Part shown: piece by piece, positions 42,253 to 50,849 of the stretch
How positions within the stretch are numbered: position 1 is the first letter of the stretch
Layout of the letters: the number at the start of each line of letters is the position of its first letter
Origin: UQRS01 sp050946935
GTDB taxonomy: Bacteria > Bacillota > Clostridia > Oscillospirales > Acutalibacteraceae
Direction: 5' to 3'
Length of the DNA stretch: 64,000 nucleotides
Assembly (NCBI GenBank): GCA_050946935.1
Contig: JBMNVR010000003.1
Span: 62,001-126,000, forward strand
Notes under the pieces: model-generated
What the model was told of the DNA's origin: nothing
The model's database searches: none
What the model saw: the letters and a program-made list of their open reading frames with translations, nothing else
Position numbers and translations under genes: made by a program

Positions 42253-43092
42253 ATGGATTCCAACACCAAAAGAAGGCTGCAAATCGCCGCCGCAAAAATC
42301 CGAATTGGTTCAATTGTGGGGACCTACAACGCCAAATCCGGTCATCCGGGCGGTTCTCTCTCGATTGCGGAGATATTGGCCTATCTGTATTTTGACAAGA
42401 TGAACATTGATCCCGCCGATCCCGGCAGAGCGGATCGCGACCGCTTTGTCCTCTCGAAAGGTCACGCGGCGCCTGCGCTTTACGCGGCGCTGGCCAACCG
42501 CGGCTTCTTCCCGGTGGAGGAGCTGGCATCGCTTCGCAAGACCGGGCATTTTTTACAGGGACACCCGGATATGAAAAAGGTGCCGGGAGTCGATATGTCG
42601 ACCGGTTCCCTCGGACAGGGAATCTCGGCCGCCTGTGGCATGGCGCTTTCGGCCAAGCACAGAGGGGCGGATTACCGCGTGTATACCATCGTCGGCGACG
42701 GCGAGTCGGAAGAAGGTCAGGTTTGGGAAGCGGCCATGTTTGCCGCCAGCAAGCATCTTGACAACCTGACCGCTTTTGTTGATCTGAACCATCTGCAAAT
42801 TGACGGCACAATTGAGGAGGTCAATTCCCCCCTCCCGCTGGATGAGAAATTCGCCGCTTTCGGCTGGCAGGTCGAGGTAATCGACGGACATGATCTTGAA
42901 GCGATCGAGCGCGCCGTCCTCGCGGGAGAAAAATCGGACAAGCCCTGTGCCATCATCTGCAATACGGTCAAAGGCAAAGGCGTTTCGTTCATGGAAAACG
43001 TTTGCGGCTGGCACGGCGTCGCCCCGAACGAGGAGGAATACAAAACCGCTATGGCCGAGCTGGAGCAGACGCTCGCCGCGCTGGAGAAATAG
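42253..43092 (+). CDS. Transketolase, N-terminal (TPP-binding) subunit
   Basis: First half of a split transketolase of the non-oxidative pentose phosphate pathway. It carries the pyrophosphate part of the thiamine diphosphate site: KSGHPGGSLSIAEILAYLYF, DRFVLSKGHAAPALYAAL, TGSLGQGISAACGMAL and GDGESEEGQVWEAAMFA with Mg-binding Asp and Asn further on. 279 aa. It ends 16 bp before the C-terminal subunit. Start at ATG 42253 with a rather distant GAAAGGA. Confidence 0.95.
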   Translation: MDSNTKRRLQIAAAKIRIGSIVGTYNAKSGHPGGSLSIAEILAYLYFDKMNIDPADPGRADRDRFVLSKGHAAPALYAALANRGFFPVEELASLRKTGHFLQGHPDMKKVPGVDMSTGSLGQGISAACGMALSAKHRGADYRVYTIVGDGESEEGQVWEAAMFAASKHLDNLTAFVDLNHLQIDGTIEEVNSPLPLDEKFAAFGWQVEVIDGHDLEAIERAVLAGEKSDKPCAIICNTVKGKGVSFMENVCGWHGVAPNEEEYKTAMAELEQTLAALEK

Positions 43093-43108
43093 GGAGGAAC
43101 AAAGGACT

Positions 43109-44056
43109 ATGGCAGAAGTAAGAAAAGCGGCGACTCGCGACGGATACGGAAAAGGCTTGATTGCGCTCGGAAACGCCGGAAAGGATTTTCTTGTGTTGGA
43201 TGCCGATCTTGCAGGGGCGACCCGTACCGGCAAATTCAAAAGCGCCTTTCCGGATAAATTTTACAACTGCGGCATCGCCGAGCAGAATATGATGAGCATT
43301 GCGGCCGGTATCGCCACGACCGGCATGACCGTTTTTGCCAGCTCGTTCGCCATGTTTGCCGCCGGCCGCGCCTTTGAGCAGGTGCGCAACTCGATTGGTT
43401 ATCCGCATCTGAATGTTAAGATCGGCGCAACCCATGCCGGCGTCTCGGTAGGGGAGGATGGCGCGACCCACCAGTGCTGTGAGGATATCGCCCTGATGCG
43501 GACCATTCCCGGCATGACCATCATCAACCCCGCCGACGAGGTGGAGGCGGAAAAGGCGGTCTTTGCCGCTTTTGCACACGACGGTCCCGTTTATATGCGG
43601 TTTGGGCGCCTTGCCGTACCGGTCGTGTTCGATGCGGATTATGTGTTTGAGATTGGCAAGGCCAATACGCTGGTGGACGGCCGTGATGTAACTATAATCG
43701 CAACCGGCCTGATGGTGGCTGAGGCGATGGAAGCTGCAAAGCTGCTGGAAAAGGAGGGGGTTTCCGCCCGTATCCTCAATATGGCGACTATCAAGCCTCT
43801 GGACGAGGCGGCCGTGCTGAAGGCTGCGGAGGAAACCGGCGCCATCGTTACAGCGGAGGAGCACTCGATTATCGGGGGACTTGGCTCGGCCGTGTGCGAG
43901 ACGCTGTCCGAGCAGATGCCGACGCCGGTCGTCCGGGTCGGTGTGCGGGATACCTACGGCGTGTCCGGACCGGCACCCGAGCTGCTTGAATATCATAAAC
44001 TGACCGCGCCGCACATTGCCGCTGCGGCAAAACAGGCGCTTGCTTTGAAAAAATAA
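43109..44056 (+). CDS. Transketolase, C-terminal subunit
   Basis: Second half of the split transketolase. The pyrimidine-binding domain holds RDGYGKGLIALGNAG, YNCGIAEQNMMSIAAGIATTGMTVFASSFAMF and HAGVSVGEDGATHQCCEDIALMRTIPG, with the C-terminal transketolase domain (VAEAMEAAKLLEKEGVSARIL) after it. 315 aa. GGGAGG lies 13 bases before the ATG. 44057-44194 after it contains no recognised feature. Confidence 0.95.
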   Translation: MAEVRKAATRDGYGKGLIALGNAGKDFLVLDADLAGATRTGKFKSAFPDKFYNCGIAEQNMMSIAAGIATTGMTVFASSFAMFAAGRAFEQVRNSIGYPHLNVKIGATHAGVSVGEDGATHQCCEDIALMRTIPGMTIINPADEVEAEKAVFAAFAHDGPVYMRFGRLAVPVVFDADYVFEIGKANTLVDGRDVTIIATGLMVAEAMEAAKLLEKEGVSARILNMATIKPLDEAAVLKAAEETGAIVTAEEHSIIGGLGSAVCETLSEQMPTPVVRVGVRDTYGVSGPAPELLEYHKLTAPHIAAAAKQALALKK

Positions 44057-44194
44057 TGAAAAGCAAAAGGTCTCGTTCCATGTTTGGCAGCACCGACTGT
44101 GCCGGGACCGGGGACTTGTCGGGGAGTGTGCTGCTTTTTTTGAAATCCGTTGCGGCGTCCCACATTTTTAAGTATAAGGGGGATTTTGATCAAT

Positions 44195-45244
44195 ATGTCT
44201 GACCATTCCATTTTTGCGGGAAAGACCCTGTTGATTACCGGCGGAACCGGTTCCTTTGGAAACGCCGTTTTGAACCGCTTTTTGGATACCGATATCGCCG
44301 AGATCCGCATTTTTTCAAGGGATGAGAAAAAGCAGGACGACATGCGGCATGAATTTCAGGCCAAAATGCCGCAGGCTGCTGAAAAAATCAAGTTTTTTAT
44401 CGGCGATGTGCGCGACTTGGCTTCGGTCAAAAACGCGATGCATGGCGTCGATTATATTTTCCATGCGGCGGCTTTAAAACAGGTGCCGTCCTGTGAGTTC
44501 TTTCCGGTGGAAGCGGTTAAGACCAATGTCCTCGGGACGGAAAATGTCCTGACCGCTGCGATTGAGGCCGGAGTGCGGAGCGTGATCTGCCTCTCAACCG
44601 ACAAGGCGGCCTATCCGGTCAACGCAATGGGCACCTCCAAGGCGATGATGGAGAAGGTCATCGTGGCCAAATCCCGCACCGTCTCTCCCGATCGGACCAA
44701 AATTTGCTGTACCCGTTATGGCAACGTCATGTGCTCGCGCGGGTCGGTCATTCCGCTTTGGATTGATCAGATCAAAGCCGGCAATCCCATCACCATCACC
44801 GATCCCGGCATGACCCGTTTCATCATGTCGCTGGAGGAGGCGGTTGATCTCGTCCTCTTCGCGTTTGAGGAGGGGGTCTCGGGCGACATCCTGGTGCAGA
44901 AGGCGCCGGCCTGCACCATCGGCGTCCTGGCTGAGGCGGTGCGCCAGCTTTTCTGTCCGGAGACCGAGATTAAAATTATCGGCATCCGCCACGGGGAAAA
45001 AATGTATGAGACCCTCCTTACCAATGAAGAGTGCGCGCACGCTGTCGATTTGGGAGAATTTTACCGCGTGCCCTGCGATAAGCGGGATTTGAACTATGAT
45101 AAATATTTCATTCACGGCGATACCGAGCGCAATGTGCTGACCGAGTTTAACTCCAACAATACGGCGCTTCTGGATGTCGAAGCGGTGAAGAAGAAGCTGC
45201 TTTCCCTTTCTTATATCCGGGAAGAACTCGCCAAAGTGGAATAA
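44195..45244 (+). CDS. UDP-GlcNAc 4,6-dehydratase/epimerase, CapE/WbjB/FnlA type
   Basis: Extended SDR enzyme expected to convert UDP-GlcNAc to a UDP-2-acetamido-2,6-dideoxy-4-keto sugar of the L series. The NAD loop is LLITGGTGSFGNAVLNRF. FSRDEKKQDDMRHEF, HAAALKQVPSCEFFPVEAVKTNV and CLSTDKAAYPVNAMGTSKAMMEK are CapE signatures. As in CapE the usual catalytic Tyr of YxxxK is replaced by Met (AMGTSK). 349 aa. First of three genes for a UDP-L-amino sugar. Confidence 0.92.
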   Translation: MSDHSIFAGKTLLITGGTGSFGNAVLNRFLDTDIAEIRIFSRDEKKQDDMRHEFQAKMPQAAEKIKFFIGDVRDLASVKNAMHGVDYIFHAAALKQVPSCEFFPVEAVKTNVLGTENVLTAAIEAGVRSVICLSTDKAAYPVNAMGTSKAMMEKVIVAKSRTVSPDRTKICCTRYGNVMCSRGSVIPLWIDQIKAGNPITITDPGMTRFIMSLEEAVDLVLFAFEEGVSGDILVQKAPACTIGVLAEAVRQLFCPETEIKIIGIRHGEKMYETLLTNEECAHAVDLGEFYRVPCDKRDLNYDKYFIHGDTERNVLTEFNSNNTALLDVEAVKKKLLSLSYIREELAKVE

Positions 45245-45322
45245 GCGTTTTTCATGGCCTGAACGGCTTTTGGAAAAACGCGGGATTTACTCCGAAACGA
45301 CCGGAAAAGGATGTGTGTGGAT

Positions 45323-46177
45323 TTGAAGTTTTTTGTGCTGGGATGCAACGGCATGGCAGGACACATGATCTCGCTTTATTTGCAGGAGCGCGGGCATGAG
45401 GTGCTCGGTTTTGACCGGACGGCGTCAAAGTATGTGCAAAGCGTTTCGGGCGACGCGCGGGATACCGCGGCGCTTCAAAAAGTTTTGTCCGACGGCAAAT
45501 TTGATACGGTTATCAACTGTATTGGAATCCTCAACCAATTTGCGGAGGAGAATAAGGCGTTGGCCGCCTTTTTGAACGGTTATTTTCCGCACTTCCTGGC
45601 CGAGGCGACTGCCGGCACCGGAACACAGGTAATTCATATGAGCACCGACTGTGTTTTCTCCGGCCGGCGGGGGGAGTATACTGAGGAAGATTTCCCTGAC
45701 GGGGAGACCTTCTATGATCGTTCCAAGGCGCTCGGCGAGTTGGAGGATTCGGAGAATATTACCCTCCGCAATTCAATCGTCGGCCCCGACCTTCATCCTG
45801 AGGGGATCGGCCTGCTCAACTGGTTCATGCAGCAGGAGGGGGAGGTTAACGGTTACACAAAGGCGATGTGGACCGGGCAGACCACCCTCCAGCTCGCAAA
45901 AACGATGGAGGCGGCGGCGCTCTCCCGCGCTCACGGTCTGTACAACACCGTGCCGGAGAGATCAATCAGCAAGTATGCGCTGCTAAAGCTGTTTAATCAT
46001 TATCTGAGAGGGGACGCCGTGACGATCCATCCGGTTGAGGGGGTCTGTGCAGACAAATCCTTAAAGCGTACCCGGTTTGATTTTGATTATCGGATTCCGG
46101 ATTATGAGCAGATGGTGGCCGAGCTGGCGGAATGGATGCGGGCACATAAATCCATGTATGCCCATTATGGCTTATAA
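45323..46177 (+). CDS. RmlD-like sugar nucleotide reductase
   Basis: SDR protein of about 284 aa with an N-terminal NAD(P) loop (FFVLGCNGMAGHMISLYL) and TVINCIGILNQ. HMSTDCVFSGRRGEY and the catalytic YDRSKALGE (YxxxK) follow. It resembles dTDP-4-dehydrorhamnose reductase and lacks the C-terminal cupin domain of CapF/WbjC. Between CapE-type and WecB-type genes it should reduce the 4-keto group of the UDP-L-sugar. The start is uncertain: TTG at 45323 lies ten bases after AAAAGGA and gives MKFFVLG; ATG 45311 and GTG 45317 are in frame but sit too close to the Shine-Dalgarno. Confidence 0.85.
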   Translation: MKFFVLGCNGMAGHMISLYLQERGHEVLGFDRTASKYVQSVSGDARDTAALQKVLSDGKFDTVINCIGILNQFAEENKALAAFLNGYFPHFLAEATAGTGTQVIHMSTDCVFSGRRGEYTEEDFPDGETFYDRSKALGELEDSENITLRNSIVGPDLHPEGIGLLNWFMQQEGEVNGYTKAMWTGQTTLQLAKTMEAAALSRAHGLYNTVPERSISKYALLKLFNHYLRGDAVTIHPVEGVCADKSLKRTRFDFDYRIPDYEQMVAELAEWMRAHKSMYAHYGL

Positions 46178-46196
46178 TGCGGTGAGAGGGAAAATG

Positions 46197-47327
46197 ATGA
46201 AAAAACTGAAACTGATGACTATTCTTGGCACCCGGCCGGAGATTATCAAAATGTCGGCCATTATCAAGCGCTGTGACCGGTACTTTGAACACATTCTGGT
46301 ACATACCGGGCAAAATTATGACTATACCCTGAACGAGGTGTTTTTTAAAGACCTTGGGCTGCGTGCGCCGGATCATTATCTTGGCGTCGTGGGGGAGAAT
46401 TTGGGGCAGACCATGGGCAACGTGATCGCCCGCGCCTACGAGTTGATGGCGGAGGTAAAGCCCGACGCGGTTATCGTGCTGGGGGACACCAACTCCTGCC
46501 TTTCGGTGCTGTCGGCCAAGCGGCTGAAGATTCCGGTATTTCATATGGAGGCCGGCAACCGCTGTAAGGATGAAAACCTGCCGGAGGAGGTCATTCGCCG
46601 CATTGTCGATGTGACCAGTGACGTCAACCTCTGCTATTCTGAGCAGGCGCGGCGGTATATCCTCGATTCGGGCGTGCGGCCGGAGTATACCTATGTGGTC
46701 GGTTCCCCTATGGCCGAGGTGCTGGAGGACAGCCTTGCCAAAATTGAGCAAAGCCGTGTGCTGGAGGATCTGGGCCTGGAGAAGGGGAGATACATCCTTC
46801 TTTCCGCCCACCGGGAGGAGAATATCGACATCGAGCAAAACTTCTTCTCTTTAATGAACGCGGTCAACGCCATGGCTGAGCGGTACGATCTGCCGATTCT
46901 CTACTCCTGCCACCCGCGGGCGGAGAAATACATTCAGCAGCGCGGCTTTGCGTTTGACCGGCGGGTGATCCGGCATCAGCCGCTTGGGTTTCACGATTAC
47001 AACAAACTGCAGCAAAACGCCTTCTGCGTCGTGTCGGACAGCGGCACCCTGCCGGAGGAGGCGGCCTATTTTCATTTTCCCGCCGTGTCGGTGCGAACTT
47101 CGACCGAGCGGCCGGAGGCGATGGATAAGGGCGTTTTTGTCATCGGCAGCATCACAGCCGACCGGGTGTTGCAAGCGGTGGAGCTGGCTGTCTCGATGCA
47201 CAGGGATGGCGGGGCGCCTGCGCCCGTTCCCGCGTACACGGATACCAATGTGTCGGATAAGGTTGTGCGGCTGATCCAGTCGTATACGGGAATCATCAAT
47301 AAAATGGTCTGGCGGAAGCCGGAGTAA
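46197..47327 (+). CDS. UDP-N-acetylglucosamine 2-epimerase family enzyme (WecB/CapG type)
   Basis: Non-hydrolysing 2-epimerase, 376 aa. LMTILGTRPEIIKMSAII, LVHTGQNYDYTLNEVFF, VLGDTNSCLSVLSAKRLKIPVFHMEAGNRC and SDSGTLPEEAAYFHFPAVSVRTSTERPEAMDKG are the family motifs. As the third gene of the trio it should invert C2 of the UDP-L-sugar made by its neighbours (CapG/WbjD/WbvD role) rather than make ManNAc, but the latter cannot be excluded. Start after GAGAGGG at one of two adjacent ATG codons (46194 or 46197). Confidence 0.9.
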   Translation: MKKLKLMTILGTRPEIIKMSAIIKRCDRYFEHILVHTGQNYDYTLNEVFFKDLGLRAPDHYLGVVGENLGQTMGNVIARAYELMAEVKPDAVIVLGDTNSCLSVLSAKRLKIPVFHMEAGNRCKDENLPEEVIRRIVDVTSDVNLCYSEQARRYILDSGVRPEYTYVVGSPMAEVLEDSLAKIEQSRVLEDLGLEKGRYILLSAHREENIDIEQNFFSLMNAVNAMAERYDLPILYSCHPRAEKYIQQRGFAFDRRVIRHQPLGFHDYNKLQQNAFCVVSDSGTLPEEAAYFHFPAVSVRTSTERPEAMDKGVFVIGSITADRVLQAVELAVSMHRDGGAPAPVPAYTDTNVSDKVVRLIQSYTGIINKMVWRKPE

Positions 47328-47449
47328 ACCCGGCAACTTTGTGTTACACCGTGTGTGAGAGGGAAGAGTCGGCGTTATAAAGAGCGGGGGAGCGAGAATT
47401 ACCTTCAAAACAGGCTTGTTTCTTTCGCAGTGTAATGTGGCATAGAATA

Positions 47450-47507
47450 TGTAAAAGAAAAACCGGAGCCTTTTTTCTGGCTGTAATCAGGAAAAAGGCT
47501 CCGGTTT
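47450..47507 (-). terminator. Terminator after the XRE regulator gene
   Basis: 16-bp arms AAACCGGAGCCTTTTT (47460-47475) and AAAAAGGCTCCGGTTT (47492-47507). The minus-strand product is followed by TTTCTTTT, so it works best for the regulator gene; it may also slow polymerase arriving from the wecB side. 47328-47449 holds nothing else recognised. Confidence 0.8.
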
Positions 47508-47530
47508 GCAGGTCGGTTTACATAACAAAA

Positions 47531-47582
47531 TACACAGGGGGATCATAAAATCCAATTGGATACAGATCAATCGCCCTGTGTA
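47531..47582. repeat. Inverted repeat with an internal palindrome
   Basis: Outer arms TACACAGGG (47531-47539) and CCCTGTGTA (47574-47582) enclose a 12-bp palindrome ATCCAATTGGAT (47550-47561). It sits between the XRE gene and its terminator; possibly a structured 3' UTR. Confidence 0.65.
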
Positions 47583-47640
47583 GATTATTTTCCCTACGCT
47601 TCCGACAGCGGATAATGCCGAAAGATAGACCCCTTAAAGC

Positions 47641-48033
47641 TTAGTCCAGGGATTCGTTGCGCAGATCGGAAAGGAACGTTTTTGCTTTCTCTTTATTCTC
47701 CGGAGAAAGCTGCCGAAAATAAAGAATGATGTCTGTTTCATCATTCGAAAGATTCGGCATGGAGATTCTTGAGTTCTGCAGAGCGGAATAGGCACTTCCG
47801 GGTGAGGCGAAAGCAGCGTCCGTGCCGTCCTCGCTGGTTACACCAAGCAGTGCGTCAACCGAAGGTACCCCCAGAATGCGGATAATTCTGACAAGATTCT
47901 CGAGAGATGGCGAGCTTCTACCAGTCTCATAGTATGTGTAGGTAGAACGGTCAACGCCGAGCGCCCTTCCCATATCTTCCTGGGTAAGACCACAGTTTTT
48001 TCGGTAGAACTTTAAATTGGCCGCCAAATTCAT
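47641..48033 (-). CDS. XRE-family transcriptional regulator
   Basis: DNA-binding regulator of 130 aa. The helix-turn-helix occupies residues 5-58: LKFYRKNCGLTQEDMGRALGVDRSTYTYYETGRSSPSLENLVRI. The C-terminal part has no recognised domain but ends in a helical SPENKEKAKTFLSDL segment. The target is unknown. It is a single gene, divergent from tRNA-Thr, with its own downstream terminator. Start follows AGGAGGG 11 bases upstream. Confidence 0.9.
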   Translation of the reverse strand: MNLAANLKFYRKNCGLTQEDMGRALGVDRSTYTYYETGRSSPSLENLVRIIRILGVPSVDALLGVTSEDGTDAAFASPGSAYSALQNSRISMPNLSNDETDIILYFRQLSPENKEKAKTFLSDLRNESLD

Positions 48034-48068
48034 AAGAGATCCGGCCCTCCTTGCTTAAAAATTTGTAC

Positions 48069-48096
48069 TTGACTTAAAAAAATATTATGATATAAT
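48069..48096 (+). promoter_or_regulatory. Promoter for tRNA-Thr
   Basis: TTGACT (48069-48074), 16 bp, perfect TATAAT (48091-48096), ten bases before the tRNA. Confidence 0.85.
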
Positions 48097-48106
48097 AGCA
48101 AATGTC

Positions 48107-48182
48107 GCTGGAGTGGCTCAGTTGGTAGAGCAGCTGATTCGTAATCAGCAGGTCGTGGGTTCGAGTCCCATCTCCAGCTCCA
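48107..48182 (+). tRNA. tRNA-Thr (CGU)
   Basis: 76-nt cloverleaf with encoded CCA. Acceptor GCTGGAG pairs with CTCCAGC, T discriminator. D-arm GGCTCAGTTGGTAGAGC. The anticodon stem-loop CTGAT-TCGTAAT-CAG gives CGU. T-arm GTGGGTTCGAGTCCCAT. Decodes ACG. Confidence 0.97.
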
Positions 48183-48188
48183 TATGCA

Positions 48189-48219
48189 CGGGCATGGCTA
48201 TAAAGCCATGCCCGTTTTT
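48189..48219 (+). terminator. Terminator after tRNA-Thr
   Basis: 11-bp stem CGGGCATGGCT (48189-48199)/AGCCATGCCCG (48204-48214) followed by five T. The AT-rich bases 48220-48346 hold nothing recognisable. Confidence 0.92.
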
Positions 48220-48346
48220 CAAGCACAAAAACATTATATATGAATGTTTGTAAAATGTCAAAGGTTTTTATAAAAATTCGGCGTCAATTTCCGATTTTTT
48301 CAGAAAATTTTTCTGTTTTTTGAAAATATTAGCATAAAAGCCCCTC

Positions 48347-48880
48347 TTATTTTACATGAATGTGGACGCAACGCATGATGTCCATGGCTTCCTCATGCAA
48401 TTTTGGATCGGGAGAGGCGCACAAATCTTTATAGACAATAATTTCCGCCTCGGGCAAGGCAGCCTTGCACAGCATGGCGTTGGATATGACGCAGATGTGG
48501 GAGACCAGTCCAACCAGCTCGACCCGGTCGTACCGTGTGCGGCGCAGATACTCGGCCAGCTCGTAGGAAGCGAACTGGCTTTTTTCGAATCCCAGAGTCG
48601 TGCTGTCGACTGTTTCGGCTGTTTTTCCGTAAAGCTGCCAGCCCTCGCTCCCGCGCAGGCAATGGGGAACGGGCAACTCTTTTCCCTCGGGCGTGGAGAG
48701 ATAGTCCGTTTCGTGCGTGTCGTAGGTAAAGATGACGTCGGTTCCCTCCGCCTTGGCTGCGTTCACCTTGGCGTAGATTTTGTCATCGAGGGCGGCGGCG
48801 CCCGGAAATCCCAGGGCGCCGTCGACGAAGTCCTTTTGAAAATCCACAACGATGCATACGCTTTTCATATCGGTTTTCAT
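48347..48880 (-). CDS. Isochorismatase-family cysteine hydrolase (nicotinamidase-like)
   Basis: 177-aa hydrolase with the catalytic Asp in VCIVVDFQKDFVDGALG, a lysine in the middle region and the nucleophilic cysteine in LVGLVSHICVISNAMLC. VIFTYDTHETDYLSTPEGKELPVPHCLRGSEGW resembles nicotinamidases (PncA), where Asp and His bind the metal, so nicotinamide deamidation is the best guess. The start overlaps the stop of the aldo/keto reductase gene (ATGA); a second Met four codons on is possible. Confidence 0.87.
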   Translation of the reverse strand: MKTDMKSVCIVVDFQKDFVDGALGFPGAAALDDKIYAKVNAAKAEGTDVIFTYDTHETDYLSTPEGKELPVPHCLRGSEGWQLYGKTAETVDSTTLGFEKSQFASYELAEYLRRTRYDRVELVGLVSHICVISNAMLCKAALPEAEIIVYKDLCASPDPKLHEEAMDIMRCVHIHVK

Positions 48881-49875
48881 TCCTGTCCTGAGAGGATAGC
48901 GTCGATCGCGTCCAACTCCTCTTTTGTGAAATCAAGGTTGCGGACGGCCCCAACGTTTTCCTCGATCTGCTCGACCCGACTGGCACCGATCAGGGCGGAG
49001 GTGATATGTCCGCCGCGCAGGATCCAGGCAAGTGCAAGCTGCGCCATGGTCTGTCCGCGCTCGGCCGCGATGGCGCTGAGACGGCGTACCTTGGCGATGC
49101 GCTCCTCCGTGACATTCTTCTCGCTCAGGGTGCCGTAGGGGATGGCTACACGGGAATCGGACGGGATGCCCGAAATGTAGCGCGAGGTTAGTATGCCCTG
49201 CTCCAGCGGGCAAAATGCGATCGAACCCATGCCCAAATCCTCCAACGTCGGAAGCAGGTTCTTCTCAACCCAGCGGTTGAGCATCGAATAGCTCGGCTGG
49301 TGGATCAGGCAGCGAACGCCCATCCCCTCCAGAATCTCATACGCCCTGCGGGTCTGCTCAGCGTCATAGGAGGATATGCCGACGTACAGCGCTTTGCCGG
49401 ATTTTACGGCGGTGGCGAGGGCGCCCATCGTCTCCTCCAGCGGGGTTTCACTGTCGAAGCGATGAGAGTAGAAAATATCGACATAATCCAACCCCATGCG
49501 CTGCAGGCTCTGATCCAGGCTGGCCAGAAGATATTTTCGGCTGCCGCCCTGTCCATACGGGCCGGGCCACATCTCATACCCCGCTTTGGTTGAGATAATC
49601 AGTTCGTCCCGGTGGGGTTTTAAATCGTCCCGCAGAATTTTGCCGAAGGTCTCCTCCGCCGAGCCGGGGGTGGGACCGTAGTTGTTGGCAAGGTCAAAAT
49701 GGGTGACGCCGAGGTCAAAGGCGCGCAGCGCCATCCGCCGGCTGTTGTCAAAGGGTTTGTAGTCGCCGAAATTCTGCCACATCCCGAGCGAGATGGCCGG
49801 CAGCTTCAGCCCGCTTTTGCCGCAGAAGCGATAGGGCATACGCCCGTCATAGCGTTTTTCATCTGCTGTATACAT
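48877..49875 (-). CDS. Aldo/keto reductase, YghZ-like
   Basis: NADPH-dependent (alpha/beta)8-barrel reductase of 332 aa. PYRFCGKSGLKLPAISLGMW, the catalytic Tyr in HFDLANNYGP, STKAGYEMWPGPYG, KYLLASLDQSLQRMGLDYVDIFYSHR and the nucleotide-binding ALIGASRVEQIEENV match the YghZ group, which reduces L-glyceraldehyde 3-phosphate and methylglyoxal. The start at 49875 lies eight bases after GGAGG. Methylglyoxal detoxification would complement mgsA elsewhere in the window, but this is only suggestive. 49876-50079 holds no other feature. Confidence 0.9.
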   Translation of the reverse strand: MYTADEKRYDGRMPYRFCGKSGLKLPAISLGMWQNFGDYKPFDNSRRMALRAFDLGVTHFDLANNYGPTPGSAEETFGKILRDDLKPHRDELIISTKAGYEMWPGPYGQGGSRKYLLASLDQSLQRMGLDYVDIFYSHRFDSETPLEETMGALATAVKSGKALYVGISSYDAEQTRRAYEILEGMGVRCLIHQPSYSMLNRWVEKNLLPTLEDLGMGSIAFCPLEQGILTSRYISGIPSDSRVAIPYGTLSEKNVTEERIAKVRRLSAIAAERGQTMAQLALAWILRGGHITSALIGASRVEQIEENVGAVRNLDFTKEELDAIDAILSGQE

Positions 49876-50079
49876 TTGCATAACCTCCATAAAATACATT
49901 TAATATGTAATCTGTTGATATAGCCTGATATAGCGCCTGCATCCGGTGCAGGTTCGCTCAAGGTTTAAGCGGTCTGCACATGGAAGAAAAAGGAAGAGCC
50001 TTCTCTTGTAGCAATTATAGCACCGGGGAAACGGTTTGTCTATGTTTTTTGTGCGACCTGTGGTTTATCGCTTTGCCGC

Positions 50080-50108
50080 TTGAAAAGAGAAGAATTTCGT
50101 GCTATAAT
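50080..50108 (+). promoter_or_regulatory. Promoter for the oxidoreductase operon, with a Spo0A-box-like site downstream
   Basis: TTGAAA (50080-50085), 17 bp, TATAAT (50103-50108). TTTGTCGAAA, identical to the Spo0A box core, occurs at 50129-50138, about 15 bp after the expected transcription start. Confidence 0.8.
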
Positions 50109-50149
50109 TTTTAATTAAACAAGGTGCATTTGTCGAAACGCAGCGATTT

Positions 50150-50827
50150 GTGGTGAAGAATTTGAAATTGAAAAACAAAATTGTTATTTGCGGCCATTAT
50201 GGCAGCGGCAAAACGACCTTTGCCGTGAACCTCGCCGGACGATTGGCGAAGGAGGGGGCGGTGACCCTGATCGACATGGACATTGTCAATCCATATTTTC
50301 GCTCATCGGACTATACCGATCGGCTGGAGGGGATGGGCGTTCGGGTGATTGCACCGAATTTTGCCGGCAGCACGCTGGATACGCCCTCTCTTCCGGCGGA
50401 GATTGGCGGCGCCGTTTCTTCCGCCGAGGGATATGTGCTGATCGACGCGGGCGGTGACGACGCGGGAGCGACGGCGCTCGGCTGTTACGCGGCGGAGATT
50501 GCGGGCGGCGATTACGACATGCTTTATGTAATCAACCAGCGCCGGGAGCAGGTGGCCGATCCCGCCGGAGCGGAGGAGATCCTGCGCGAGATTGAGGCGG
50601 CCGCACATCTTCGCGCGACCGGTGTGGTCAACAATACCCACCTGTGCGGGGAGACGGGGGCGGACACGGTGACCGGCAGCCTGACGTATGCGAAGGCGGT
50701 CTGCGAACACCTGGGACTGCCGCTTACCTTTACTTGCTATCCCGATTTTTTGAACCAAGCGATCGAGAGGAAGATTCCCAACCCCTTTTCTTTGACGCCT
50801 GTGGTTAAGGCGCCGTGGCAGATTTGA
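50150..50827 (+). CDS. P-loop ATPase of the 2-oxoacid oxidoreductase operon
   Basis: SIMIBI-type NTPase of 225 aa with Walker A in CGHYGSGKTTFAVNLAG (about 14-30), the switch-like LIDMDIVNPYFRSSDY and a DAGGDDAGATALG segment. Homologues precede kor genes in several Clostridia; a chaperone or maturation role is plausible but not shown. The start is uncertain. GTG 50150 is used; TTG codons a few residues later (to give MKNKIVICGHYG) lack a clear Shine-Dalgarno. It is 22 bp from korD. Confidence 0.75.
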   Translation: MVKNLKLKNKIVICGHYGSGKTTFAVNLAGRLAKEGAVTLIDMDIVNPYFRSSDYTDRLEGMGVRVIAPNFAGSTLDTPSLPAEIGGAVSSAEGYVLIDAGGDDAGATALGCYAAEIAGGDYDMLYVINQRREQVADPAGAEEILREIEAAAHLRATGVVNNTHLCGETGADTVTGSLTYAKAVCEHLGLPLTFTCYPDFLNQAIERKIPNPFSLTPVVKAPWQI

Positions 50828-50849
50828 TTTTTTACGGAGGTGTAACTGG

